Source of the DNA: Spirochaetota bacterium
Lineage (GTDB): Bacteria > Spirochaetota > UBA4802 > JAGODF01
DNA length: 64,000 nucleotides
Reading direction: 5' to 3'
Assembly: GCA_029974015.1 (NCBI GenBank)
Contig: JARKUF010000038.1
Location: forward strand, 99,672 to 163,671
Program-made: the position numbers and the translations under genes
Notes under the pieces: generated by a model
Databases searched by the model: none
Seen by the model: the letters and a program-made list of their open reading frames with translations, nothing else
What the model was told of the DNA's origin: nothing
In this document: one piece after another, positions 28,715-38,207 of the stretch
Position numbering within the stretch: position 1 is the stretch's first letter
How the letters are laid out: each line of letters opens with the position of its first letter

Positions 28715-29335
28715 ATGAAAACCCTGAATATATGCCGCCCCGGCTACGGGGCTTCCTGCGCACTCTGCTGCGGGAGCCATAACTACGATGCGCCCTTAGA
28801 GGAGATTGACCACCTTTATCGCAAAAGGGCGGAAGTCCTGAAAAACTACAGCCGTGATTATATTGTCCGCCGAATGCGGGGAAGCCGGAGCGATCTTACC
28901 GGCTCCTACTATTTCGCCCGGGACGCCGTGGAAGAATACATCATCACCCTCCCCCGCCTTTACGATGACGGGCTCCAGTGTCCCTTTGTCGCCTATATCG
29001 GCGACGGCAACATCCTGGGCTGCGCGCTCTACCCGCGTGAAGAAAAAGAAGATTACCGGTACGACTGCTTTCAAAACTACACCTGCAAATATTTCTCCTG
29101 TCCGGCCTCCGATGTCCTCACCGATGCGGAAATCCTCTTCGCCGCCAAGCTCTTTCGGGACTGGTATTATTACACTCTGCTCATCCACTCCGTTGACATT
29201 CTTAAAAAACTTGCCCATGAATACTCAAACCCCGAAAACATCCCCTCCGGAGAAATTAAAAAGCTCAGGGAAATACTGCTCTCCTCTCTGAAGTCGGAGA
29301 AAGAGCTCCACGCCCTTTCATCATATTTCTCTTGA
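28715..29335 (+). CDS. Cysteine-cluster protein, YkgJ-like
   Basis: MKTLNICRPGYGASCALCCGSHNYDAP; later CPF, CALY, CFQNYTCKYFSC. Confidence 0.55.
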   Translation: MKTLNICRPGYGASCALCCGSHNYDAPLEEIDHLYRKRAEVLKNYSRDYIVRRMRGSRSDLTGSYYFARDAVEEYIITLPRLYDDGLQCPFVAYIGDGNILGCALYPREEKEDYRYDCFQNYTCKYFSCPASDVLTDAEILFAAKLFRDWYYYTLLIHSVDILKKLAHEYSNPENIPSGEIKKLREILLSSLKSEKELHALSSYFS

Positions 29336-29414
29336 AATTATTATCGCCGGGTCATACATTAATCCCGACGTGGGACTGTCCCGCGGGGCGGCCCTTTCGC
29401 AAAGGAGGCACAGA

Positions 29415-29885
29415 ATGCGGATTACATCACGTTCCTTTGAAGACGGCGGCAGCATGCCGGCGAAGCACGCCATGAAGGAGGCCCCGGGCGGGGCCAATGT
29501 GTCCCCCCATCTTCTCATAAACGATATACCCGCCGCCGCGAAGTCGATCGCCGTGGCAATGGTGGACCGCCACCCCATGGCGCGAAACTGGGTCCACTGG
29601 CTCGCGGTAAACATCCCGCCTTCGGCGGCGGAAATAGAAGAAGGCTCCTCCGGCACCATGCCCGGCGGGGCCCTGGAGCTTGAAAACACCTTCGGCTTTA
29701 AAGGTTATGGCGGGCCCCGCCCTCCTCGCGGAAGCGGCGTCCACCATTATGAAATCACGGCATACTGCCTATCGGAAACCATCGCACCTGAAATGACGCG
29801 GCCTTCGGAAAAGGAGTTCATCGGCATGGTCCAGGGGAAGGTGCTGGCGAAGGCGAAAATAACCGCGGGCTTTGAAATCAAGTAG
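29415..29885 (+). CDS. YbhB/YbcL family (PEBP-like) protein
   Basis: MRITSRSFEDGGSMPAKHAM...NVSPHL, HPMARNWVHWLAVNIPP, GFKGYGGPRPPRGSGVHHYEITAYCL. Confidence 0.93.
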   Translation: MRITSRSFEDGGSMPAKHAMKEAPGGANVSPHLLINDIPAAAKSIAVAMVDRHPMARNWVHWLAVNIPPSAAEIEEGSSGTMPGGALELENTFGFKGYGGPRPPRGSGVHHYEITAYCLSETIAPEMTRPSEKEFIGMVQGKVLAKAKITAGFEIK

Positions 29886-29900
29886 GCTGGGACGCACCGC

Positions 29901-30551
29901 ATGAACAAGCGTGAAAGGCGGGAACTCATCATCGACTGCGCGAAGTCACTTTTTGTAGAAAGGGGATTTCACAATGTCACCGTGGGGGACATCATCGAAA
30001 AGGCGCGGATAGCGAGGAGCACTTTCTACGCCCACTTCACCTCAAAGGACGAAATATTTTCCCTGCTGATGGACGACTTCAGTGAAACGCTCCGGCGGTC
30101 GGTACTCGCCATCAACATTTCCAGGGCAGGAGACGGACGGCAACTGGCGTCAGAGATTCGGTCCATGACCCTAGGCCTCATCGACACCCTGGAGAAGAAC
30201 GCCGACCTGGTAAGGCTCCTGGTCACGGCCTCCCAGGGAAGCGACAGCGCCTTCGACAGGAAGATAGGCGATTTCTACGGCGGGGTCCTCGCGGCAATAC
30301 GTCAGCTCCTGTGGGAAGGGACGGCGGACGGGAACGTCAAGCCGCTTGACCCGCATATCATCTCCTACGCAATCCTCGGGTCCATTAAGCAGGTGCTCAT
30401 CCAGTGGCTCGTCTACGAAGAAATCAGCGACATCCGCGGGGTGATGGACGATATCATCCGCTACCATCTACACGGCATCGCCACCAGGGTGGACTCGGAG
30501 GCCCATGAGGCGGCGCAGGCGCAGATACCTGACCCGGTTAAGGGGGTTTAA
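29901..30551 (+). CDS. TetR/AcrR family transcriptional regulator
   Basis: RRELIIDCAKSLFVERGFHNVTVGDIIEKARIARSTFYAHFTSKDEIFSLLMDDF. Confidence 0.95.
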   Translation: MNKRERRELIIDCAKSLFVERGFHNVTVGDIIEKARIARSTFYAHFTSKDEIFSLLMDDFSETLRRSVLAINISRAGDGRQLASEIRSMTLGLIDTLEKNADLVRLLVTASQGSDSAFDRKIGDFYGGVLAAIRQLLWEGTADGNVKPLDPHIISYAILGSIKQVLIQWLVYEEISDIRGVMDDIIRYHLHGIATRVDSEAHEAAQAQIPDPVKGV

Positions 30552-31367
30552 TAAAGGAGACAGCTTGCTCCCGGGCGCTTCGGGCACCATAAGCTGGGGC
30601 ATCGTTCTAAGGGAGAAGAGTATCCTGCCCTCGTCGCGGGCCCGTAGAAAGGACGCCACGGCGCTAATGAACATGTCCCTGGGAAACACTCCCCGGACTT
30701 CAGCAAACCCTATCGCCCTCAGGCCGTCCCTTATGATGGTACTGCAGTTTCGCGAGAAAAAACGAAACTCCGAATACTTATGTGGCCTCTTCGGGTCAAC
30801 CGGAGCTTCGTGGATATGCCGCATCATCTCCCTGTTGAATTCGTCGAGGGCGCCGATGTCCGCCCCCTGCACCCGGGCCGCGTGGATGGTCCTCATGAAA
30901 TTGCGGCCAAACTTGTCGTAATATGGACGGGCGGGGTCCGAAAGGTCGAAACGCCCCGTCACGGGATGGGGCGCGAATTCCCCCAGGGCCGGCCGGTATA
31001 GATACTCCTCGGGAGAGATGATTTCGTTCTCGTTTATTAAATGTGAATAGTTGAAGATGGCGCCGTTGATATTTATGGCGATATGCCCGAAAGTAGAAGC
31101 GGGATATTTCACCAGGCGCTCGTTGTAGTAAAGATCGAAGAAGGGCCCCTGGTGCGGGGCCTCACGCGGCCAGAGGATGATGATGGGTTCCCCATTTTCA
31201 TAGTCGCGCTGGGGCAGGGCCCGTGCGTTTACCGGCCTCCCCTTCCAGTGGGTTAGATACCCCTGCCATATCCGCCTGCCCTCCAGGCGCCGCCCCCCTT
31301 CCCCTTCGATGAACGCGACGCCCCCTTCCTCACGGAGAAAGCCGCTGAATACCGTGCCGTCCTTCAT
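30468..31367 (-). CDS. DUF4105-like protein
   Basis: PASTFGHIAININGAIFNYSHL...; KYSEFRFFSRNCSTIIRDGLRAIGF. Confidence 0.5.
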   Translation of the reverse strand: MKDGTVFSGFLREEGGVAFIEGEGGRRLEGRRIWQGYLTHWKGRPVNARALPQRDYENGEPIIILWPREAPHQGPFFDLYYNERLVKYPASTFGHIAININGAIFNYSHLINENEIISPEEYLYRPALGEFAPHPVTGRFDLSDPARPYYDKFGRNFMRTIHAARVQGADIGALDEFNREMMRHIHEAPVDPKRPHKYSEFRFFSRNCSTIIRDGLRAIGFAEVRGVFPRDMFISAVASFLRARDEGRILFSLRTMPQLMVPEAPGSKLSPLLNPLNRVRYLRLRRLMGLRVHPGGDAV

Positions 31368-31385
31368 GGGCCCGAAGCGGCGGCG

Positions 31386-32726
31386 TCATTCCCCTTCATG
31401 GGACCGCGCCGAGGCCATCCCCCGCTCCTGGTCGATGAAAAACATCACCGCCAGGGCGATGACAAAGAAGGCCGCGCAGAGGAGCACCGCGGTCTTCAGG
31501 CCCAACTCCTTCTGGAGAAACCCGAGTGCGATGAGGCCGAAGATGGCGGCGAACCGGCCCGCGAGGCTCCAGAGTCCGTAGAATTCCCCGGACTTCGATT
31601 CCGGCGAGAAAATCCCCACCATGGCGCGGCATGACGACTGGGTGGCCCCGAGGCCCAGCCCCGCGATGGAGCCGACGATGAGGAAAAACTGCTGGGCCTC
31701 CATGGAGGTCCCCAGGGCGCCGTTAAGGAAGGCCGTGAACTCACGCGTCCCCCAGATGAGGATGATGGCGACAATCCAGAGAAGCAGAGTAATGGCATAG
31801 GTCTGCTTCGCGCCAAGCCTGTCCTGCACCAATCCGAAGACAAAGGCCCCCAGGGCCGCCGTGAGCTGGGTGATGATGAACATGAGGGTCTGGACTCCCG
31901 GCGTCCACCGGACCACCTGGTCCCCGTAAATGAAAGCGAAGCTGATGACGATTGAAAGCCCGGCATAGGAGAAAATGAAAGACAGGAGAAGTATCATGAG
32001 GTCCCTGTAGTCCCGAATGTCCCGAAAGGTCTGCACCATCCGCCGTAAGCCTATGGTAAAATGGTTCTCTCCGGCAGGAAGCGGCTTTGCAGTCCCGCGC
32101 TCCTTCACCCAGAGAAAGGTGGGTATGGCCGCCACAAGGAAAAAGGCCCCCGTAATGGGTCCCACGAAACGCAAGTTTGGAAAATTCTCCATGGTCTGCG
32201 GCCCCAGGCCGAAGAGGACTATCGCCGTTGACGCCAGTCCCCCGAAATATCCAAGGCCCCAGGCATAGCCGGAAATTTTTCCCAGTTCATCCGGAGTTCC
32301 CAGGTGGGGAAGGAAACTCGAAATAAAGGCCTCCCCGAGGGAAAACCCCACATTGGAAAGTATGATGAACACCATCCCGAGATACACATATCCCGGCTCC
32401 ACAAAATACAGTGCCGCTGTAGCAACCACCGTAAGAATATAACTGCCGAAAAGGAACTTCTTCTTCGACGCGGAAAAATCCATAATGGCGCCGATGAACG
32501 GCGCTGAAACGAGGACAAGCAGATAGCTTATGGAGAGCGCCAGGCTCCAGAGGAAATTGCCCATCCTGTAATCGGGGCCGTCTCCCACGATGAGCCTGGG
32601 AAAAAGAACGCTAAAAACCACTGTGATAATGACGGTAGTATAGGAGGAATTGGCAAAGTCGAACATGGCCCAGCCGAAAATTTCCTTCTTAGAAGATTTT
32701 TTCGACGATTCTTTCACCTGTTCCAT
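31386..32726 (-). CDS. MFS transporter, UMF1/Atg22-like
   Basis: FGWAMFDFANSSYTTVIITVVFSVLFPRLI; about 12 hydrophobic segments; PESKSGEFYGLWSLAGRFAAIFG. Confidence 0.93.
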   Translation of the reverse strand: MEQVKESSKKSSKKEIFGWAMFDFANSSYTTVIITVVFSVLFPRLIVGDGPDYRMGNFLWSLALSISYLLVLVSAPFIGAIMDFSASKKKFLFGSYILTVVATAALYFVEPGYVYLGMVFIILSNVGFSLGEAFISSFLPHLGTPDELGKISGYAWGLGYFGGLASTAIVLFGLGPQTMENFPNLRFVGPITGAFFLVAAIPTFLWVKERGTAKPLPAGENHFTIGLRRMVQTFRDIRDYRDLMILLLSFIFSYAGLSIVISFAFIYGDQVVRWTPGVQTLMFIITQLTAALGAFVFGLVQDRLGAKQTYAITLLLWIVAIILIWGTREFTAFLNGALGTSMEAQQFFLIVGSIAGLGLGATQSSCRAMVGIFSPESKSGEFYGLWSLAGRFAAIFGLIALGFLQKELGLKTAVLLCAAFFVIALAVMFFIDQERGMASARSHEGE

Positions 32727-32840
32727 GTACCCTCTCTGTGGCGTAACTTGGAAGCCCGCGCATCAGAAGCAATGCCGGGGACCCCGGCGCCGATTTCCTT
32801 TGGACGGATTTGGACACAACTGGCGGGAAAAGTCAAGCCA

Positions 32841-32876
32841 TATAAAAGCGCCGCCGCCGTTACCGGCGGCGGCGTG
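32841..32876 (-). terminator. Intrinsic terminator-like hairpin after the HtrA-like gene
   Basis: Minus strand GCCGCCGCCGGTAACGGCGGCGGCGCTTTTAT. Confidence 0.75.
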
Positions 32877-32895
32877 TCATCCGGGGGGCGATGTG

Positions 32896-34062
32896 CTACT
32901 CGCGCTCTTTGACCGTGACAAAGAGGTTGAGGCCCGCCTTGTCGCGCCAGACCAGCATCTTCAGAGTGCTGCCAATGGAGGCCTTTTCAACCTCCTGCAG
33001 CAGGTCCGGAAACCCCTTTATGTCGGTGTTGTTGATTTTTGTGATAACGTCGCCCACACGCATGCCGGCCTTCTCGGCCGGGCCATTGGGCACCACGGCC
33101 CCCACGAGGGCCCCTTCGTTCTTCGGGAGGCCAATCTCTTTCGCGTACTCCTCGGTGAAGGGCACCACCTGGACGCCAATAAAGCCGCGCCGTACTTTTT
33201 TATGGGTCTTCAACTGGTCGAGGACCATCTTCGCCTGGTTTATCGGAATCGCGAAACCGATCCCCATATAGCCTCCGCTGTTTGAGTAAATCATCCTGTT
33301 TATGCCGATCACCTCTCCGTCAATATTGATGAGGGGCCCGCCGGAATTGCCGGGGTTGATGGAGGCGTCGGTCTGGATATGGGACTGGGAGCCTCCCATG
33401 AGGTCCACATCGCGCCGCGCCGTGGCGCTCACCACCCCCACGGTGAAAGTTTTATCGAGGCCGAAGGGGTTTCCGATTGCGATGGCCCAGTCTCCCACGC
33501 TCACTTTGTCGGAGTCGCCGAAGAAAACCGGGGAAAATTTCTCCCTGGACTTAATTTTGAGGAGGGCCAGGTCGGTCCTTTCGTCGGAGCCCACCACTTC
33601 CGCCTCATAGGTTTTATCGTTCACCTTCACCGTCACCTTGTCCACGTCCTTTACCACATGCTGGTTGGTGCAGACATATCCGTCCTTCGAGATAATAAAA
33701 CCGGAACCCAGCCCGCGGCGCTTCTGTGTTCTGGGTCCCTGGCCCCGGAACTGTGGGCCGAAGAACTGGTTGAAGAAGGGATCGTCGAAAAAAGGATGGG
33801 CGCGGATTTTCACCGTCTGTTCGGTGCTGATGAAGACCACCCGCTCGTGGTAAAGCTCATTTATCTGGCGGAAGACTTTTTGAATCTCCCAGGCCCTTGC
33901 GTTCTCGGCGCTTCCTTTAAGCGGTGATTCAGCCGTTTCCCCGAAGAGGGCCTTGCCGGTGTAGCACGCAAAATTCGATATGGACAGGGCGGTCAATGCG
34001 GCCGCCATCAGCATAATTTGAAGCACCGCACATCTTCTCAATGTCGGTTTCATAAAAGCCAC
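32896..34062 (-). CDS. HtrA/DegP-like trypsin-like serine protease with PDZ domain
   Basis: GSGFIISKDGYVCTNQHVV, RTDLALLKI, TDASINPGNSGGPLINIDGEVIGIN, PDZ GVVPNGPAEKAGMRVGDVITKIN-like. Confidence 0.95.
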   Translation of the reverse strand: MAFMKPTLRRCAVLQIMLMAAALTALSISNFACYTGKALFGETAESPLKGSAENARAWEIQKVFRQINELYHERVVFISTEQTVKIRAHPFFDDPFFNQFFGPQFRGQGPRTQKRRGLGSGFIISKDGYVCTNQHVVKDVDKVTVKVNDKTYEAEVVGSDERTDLALLKIKSREKFSPVFFGDSDKVSVGDWAIAIGNPFGLDKTFTVGVVSATARRDVDLMGGSQSHIQTDASINPGNSGGPLINIDGEVIGINRMIYSNSGGYMGIGFAIPINQAKMVLDQLKTHKKVRRGFIGVQVVPFTEEYAKEIGLPKNEGALVGAVVPNGPAEKAGMRVGDVITKINNTDIKGFPDLLQEVEKASIGSTLKMLVWRDKAGLNLFVTVKERE

Positions 34063-34083
34063 CTTCTTGCTCCGATAATTATA

Positions 34084-34195
34084 GGGAACTCCTAAAAAAT
34101 TAAATTTTTGGGGTTCGCACGATGTGTAAATACCGGCATACTCAGGACTCAGGCTTTCCCGCCAGCCGAAGGAGGGCGGGAAAACTTGAATTAGA
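34084..34195. repeat. Dispersed intergenic stem-loop element, full form
   Basis: GTAAATACCGGCATACTCAGGACTCAGG CTTTCCCGCCAGCCGAAGGAGGGCGGGAAAAC. Confidence 0.85.
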
Positions 34196-34285
34196 ATCCG
34201 CCTGTACTAATCCGCAAACCCGCAGGGTATCTGCGCACATAATGTATGTCCGACACCCCGGGAATGGGTTACACTTTTTTTTCCG

Positions 34286-36154
34286 TCAGATGGACCTGTC
34301 AAGCACGTTATTGAGGCGCTTAACGAAGTCCGCCGGGTTTTCAAGCTTCATCCCTTCCACGAGCATCGCCTGTTCCAGAAGCAGGAGGGACACTTCGTTG
34401 AAAGGTTCCCCATCTTTCATATCCCGCAGTTTTTCCACAATTGGATGCGTGGGATTGATTTCCAGTATGGGCTTGAAATCCGGAAGGTCCCCCTTGCCGA
34501 GGCTCTTCAGCATTGCCTGCATCTGCACCGTCGGGTCGTTCTGGTCCGCCACGATGCAGGAAGGCGAACCGCTCAGGCGTGTGCTCGCCTTAACTTCTTT
34601 CACCCGCTCGCCCAGGGCGTCTTTTATCCGCTTGATGAGCGGCTCCACCGCTTTCTCCTTTTCCCTGTCGGACTCGGTCTTTAAGTCCTCGGCGGCGTCG
34701 CTGCGGTTCACCGATTTTAACTCGAACTCCTTATACTTCCCAATGGAAGGAATTATTATCTCGTCGAGCTCTTCGTCCAATACAAGCACCTCAATGTCTT
34801 TCGCGCGGTACATCTCCAGGAGGGGTGAATTCCGCAAATTTTTCTCGTTCTCCCCGGTAATATAGTAGATGGCCTTCTGGTCCGGCGTCATTCGGATTTC
34901 ATACTCCTGGAGGCTTGTGAGGCCCTCAACTTTCGTGGATTTGAAGCGGGCAAGCTTAAGCAGGGTTTCCCGGTTCTCATAATCCTGGTAGAGCCCTTCC
35001 TTCATGGGCCTTCCGTACTCCTTCCAGAACTCGTCGTACTTTTCCCTGTTCTCCGCAAGCTTCTCAAGCTCCCCCAGCACTTTCTTCACCGAAGTGGTGC
35101 GTATCTTCCTTAGAATGCTGTTTTGCTGGAGGATTTCCCGGCTAACATTAAGCGGCAGGTCCTCGGAATCGATTATTCCCCTTAAAAAGCGGAGATACAC
35201 GGGCATGAGCTCCTTGTCGTCATCGGTGATGAAGACGCGCTTCACGTAGAGCTTCACACCTGCCCGGTAATCGGCATAGAACATGTCCATGGGCGCCTTC
35301 TTCGGCACGTAGAAGAGCGTGGTGTAGTCCAGGGTCCCCTCGGCATGTGTATGGATATAGAGCATCGGGTCCTCCGAGTCATGACCAATGGACCGGTAAA
35401 ACTCGTAGTAGTCCTCTTCCTTTAATTCGTTCCTGGAGCGCTTCCATATTGCCGATGCGCTGTTCACCTGTTCGGTCTTACGCTCGGTCTCCTTCTTCGC
35501 CTTGCCCTTCTCGTCGTACACCGTTTCGTCAAAGTGGAGGAAGATGGGGAACGGTATGTGATTGGAGTATTTTTTTATGATGCCGTCGATGCGCCACCGG
35601 CCCGCGAACTCTTTTCCGTTTTCGTTCAGATGGAGCGTCACCGTAGTGCCATGCGTATCGCGCTCTGCCCCGGCGATTTCGAACTCCCCCTTGCCGTCGC
35701 TCGTCCAGCGGAAGGCCTTCTCCTCTCCCGCCTTCCTTGTAGTCACCTCCACAGAATCCGCCACCATGAACGACGAGTAGAACCCCACGCCGAACTGGCC
35801 AATCAGGTTGGAGTCTTTTTTAGAGTCCCCGGTGAGCTTCTCAATGAAGCTGCGGGTGCCGGAGCGGGCGATGGTGCCCAGGTTTTCCACGAGTTCCGCC
35901 TCGTTCATACCGATTCCGGTATCGGCGATGGTCAGCGTGGGTTTCTCCCCTTCGGTGAAGCTGATATCTATCCTGGGAGCGAAATCGACGGACTTATATG
36001 CCTCATCGGTCAGGGTGAGAAACTTCAGCTTGTCGAGGGCGTCCGAGGAGTTGGATACGAGCTCCCTTAGAAAAATCTCCTTATGGGAGTAGAGGGAATG
36101 GATGATGAGGTGTAAAAGCTGGTTCACTTCAGTTTGAAATTTGTGGGTCGACAT
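34286..36154 (-). CDS. htpG: Molecular chaperone HtpG (Hsp90)
   Basis: MSTHKFQTEVNQLLHLIIHSLYSHKEIFLRELVSNSSDALDKLKFLTL; LIGQFGVGFYSSFMVAD. Confidence 0.98.
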   Translation of the reverse strand: MSTHKFQTEVNQLLHLIIHSLYSHKEIFLRELVSNSSDALDKLKFLTLTDEAYKSVDFAPRIDISFTEGEKPTLTIADTGIGMNEAELVENLGTIARSGTRSFIEKLTGDSKKDSNLIGQFGVGFYSSFMVADSVEVTTRKAGEEKAFRWTSDGKGEFEIAGAERDTHGTTVTLHLNENGKEFAGRWRIDGIIKKYSNHIPFPIFLHFDETVYDEKGKAKKETERKTEQVNSASAIWKRSRNELKEEDYYEFYRSIGHDSEDPMLYIHTHAEGTLDYTTLFYVPKKAPMDMFYADYRAGVKLYVKRVFITDDDKELMPVYLRFLRGIIDSEDLPLNVSREILQQNSILRKIRTTSVKKVLGELEKLAENREKYDEFWKEYGRPMKEGLYQDYENRETLLKLARFKSTKVEGLTSLQEYEIRMTPDQKAIYYITGENEKNLRNSPLLEMYRAKDIEVLVLDEELDEIIIPSIGKYKEFELKSVNRSDAAEDLKTESDREKEKAVEPLIKRIKDALGERVKEVKASTRLSGSPSCIVADQNDPTVQMQAMLKSLGKGDLPDFKPILEINPTHPIVEKLRDMKDGEPFNEVSLLLLEQAMLVEGMKLENPADFVKRLNNVLDRSI

Positions 36155-36189
36155 GAAAATACTCCTGATGCATTTGAAAATATGGGTTA

Positions 36190-36216
36190 TTGGCACTCAC
36201 CGAGATGGAGTGCTAA
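36190..36216. promoter_or_regulatory. CIRCE operator (HrcA site) upstream of htpG
   Basis: TTGGCACTC-N9-GAGTGCTAA; one mismatch to TTAGCACTC-N9-GAGTGCTAA; 35 bp upstream of the likely htpG ATG. Confidence 0.9.
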
Positions 36217-36360
36217 TGAGATAAATATATAAAACATGGGGGAAAACGTCAAGTGAAGTTGGCAAGAAATAGGGCTGGTGTTATAAGAAAGGGATAATTC
36301 AAGTAAACGCGGGCGGTATTTTTTATTACCGCCCGCGTAGAGTTCGACATTACAGATTCT

Positions 36361-38199
36361 TCAGTAATTATTTTTTGAAACATGCCCTGAAAAAGCACTG
36401 CTGGTAATAGAATTAACCGATTTAATCCTATAGTGATGGTTTTTTGAGTTTTTTGTATTTGCATGAGTATAGGTCAAAGTACTAACAGTAACAAGATCTT
36501 TCCAACCATTAGCATTGGGGCTCCCCGACAATAAGGTGTATTGATGCTGAATAAGATATGCATCCGCCCCGACAACGGAATTCCATGTGAGTATCATGCT
36601 TTCACCGCTTTGTGAAACCGACAGACCCGTCGGCACTGCGAGGACTGTATTACCTTCCTCCGCAGCACTCATGGTCTCGCCGCTCGCGTTAATAGCGCCT
36701 ACCTTATAAAAATAATGTTTCCCTACAATTATCGCCGTGTCGGTATAGGTCCGTGCGGTCAAGCCGGATGCGATAAGATTGTAAGTGCCATCAACCGTTT
36801 CCGCCCGGTAGACCTTATATGTATCCACCACCCCTGCCGAAGCGTTCCAGGTTATGACTATCTTTCCATCCTCCCTGTCGTCCGTTGCTGAAACATTGCC
36901 CGGGACGCCTGGAAGCTGGGGCATGGCGTATCCTTCCGCCGCGGGGCTTTCCCTGCTTTCAGCCGAATATCCGGCGCTCCAGGACGTGACCTTATAAAAA
37001 TAATGTGAAACAAGCGCGGGGGGAGTATCAGTATAACTCGTTCCAGCGATTTTATTGGCGCCCGGAATTAAAACATAAGTACCTCCAATTGAGTCGCTCC
37101 TATAGACGGAATACCCCACTGCACCCTCTACCTCGCCCCAGGACACGGCAATGGTATCATATTCTCCATTCGTTGCCGAAACATTTGCGGGAGCAGAAAG
37201 CTGTACCGGCGCTCCGGTTATCCTCTTTCCAATTGCTTCAGTACCGAGTTCGCTTTCACCTCCAGAGCTTAAGGCCGATACTTTATAATAATAGGTTTCG
37301 CCAGGATTGCAGGTGGTGTCTTCAAAATACTCAGTTGTGATATTTCCCGCAATCAATATATATTCGCCCGCACTGCCTCCATTATCCGGAGCTCTATACA
37401 CCCGGTATGATACTGCAAGCGGGCTGGAATTCCATGTGATTTCAACCATATTTTCATATGATCCGTCTGTAGCCGTGATGTTTTCAGGAATTTGCGGAAC
37501 CTCTTGAAGGGATATCCCGTATACCGCTTCGCTTTCCTTGCCCTCCCCTTCAACATCGCTAATCCCTACCACTTTATAGTAATACTTGATGTCCCGGTCA
37601 GGGGAAGAGTCTTCGTATGACAAAACATCAAGCCCGTCTGCCAATTGCGCATATGGTCCTGCTATCTTTGTCGACCGGAGCACCTTGTAGGTGTCGGTCT
37701 GTGGTGTCTGACGCCAGGTTATGTTTATTTTCCCAATTACATCAGTTGTCGCCTCTACAAGAGGAGCTATTGGCGGACCAACATGCGCGTATCCGAGGCC
37801 TTCCGCGCTCGGCTGGCTCCAGGCATCGCCATTGGCTGCTGCCACCCTGTAAAAATAGTGACGGTTTGGCGTAACCGTATTATCAGAGTAGGACAGCTCC
37901 ACCACACCGGAAGCGATTGCCCTGTACTGGTCTTTATTGTCGATGGATTTATATATAATGTATGAATCCGCCTCTTCAACGGCATTCCATGTAATATCGA
38001 CCTTGTCCTTATAAACACCTTCTGTTGCCTGCAAGCCGGTTGGAACCGGCGGAGCAATTTTTGAAGTACTATTATCACCGCCGTCCTTGCACCCGATCGA
38101 TGCACACACAATGATTAGCGAGAAAAACAGACTGAATGCCGGGGTTAATCTTTTCATGCTATTCTCCTGAACATGAACTTTCTTTTTCACTGTCCGCAT
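36361..38199 (-). CDS. Fibronectin type III repeat lipoprotein
   Basis: FSLIIVCASIGCKDG lipobox; about six repeats such as VPTGLQATEGVYKDKVDITWNAVEEADSYIIYKS. Confidence 0.92.
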   Translation of the reverse strand: MRTVKKKVHVQENSMKRLTPAFSLFFSLIIVCASIGCKDGGDNSTSKIAPPVPTGLQATEGVYKDKVDITWNAVEEADSYIIYKSIDNKDQYRAIASGVVELSYSDNTVTPNRHYFYRVAAANGDAWSQPSAEGLGYAHVGPPIAPLVEATTDVIGKINITWRQTPQTDTYKVLRSTKIAGPYAQLADGLDVLSYEDSSPDRDIKYYYKVVGISDVEGEGKESEAVYGISLQEVPQIPENITATDGSYENMVEITWNSSPLAVSYRVYRAPDNGGSAGEYILIAGNITTEYFEDTTCNPGETYYYKVSALSSGGESELGTEAIGKRITGAPVQLSAPANVSATNGEYDTIAVSWGEVEGAVGYSVYRSDSIGGTYVLIPGANKIAGTSYTDTPPALVSHYFYKVTSWSAGYSAESRESPAAEGYAMPQLPGVPGNVSATDDREDGKIVITWNASAGVVDTYKVYRAETVDGTYNLIASGLTARTYTDTAIIVGKHYFYKVGAINASGETMSAAEEGNTVLAVPTGLSVSQSGESMILTWNSVVGADAYLIQHQYTLLSGSPNANGWKDLVTVSTLTYTHANTKNSKNHHYRIKSVNSITSSAFSGHVSKNNY

Positions 38200-38207
38200 A
38201 CAAATGA

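Noticed and set aside
36309-36336. GCGGGCGGTATTTTTTATTACCGCCCGC hairpin as a copy of the dispersed family
   Set aside because: Lacks the flanking modules and sits right after the FnIII gene 3' end; better read as a transcript-end hairpin.
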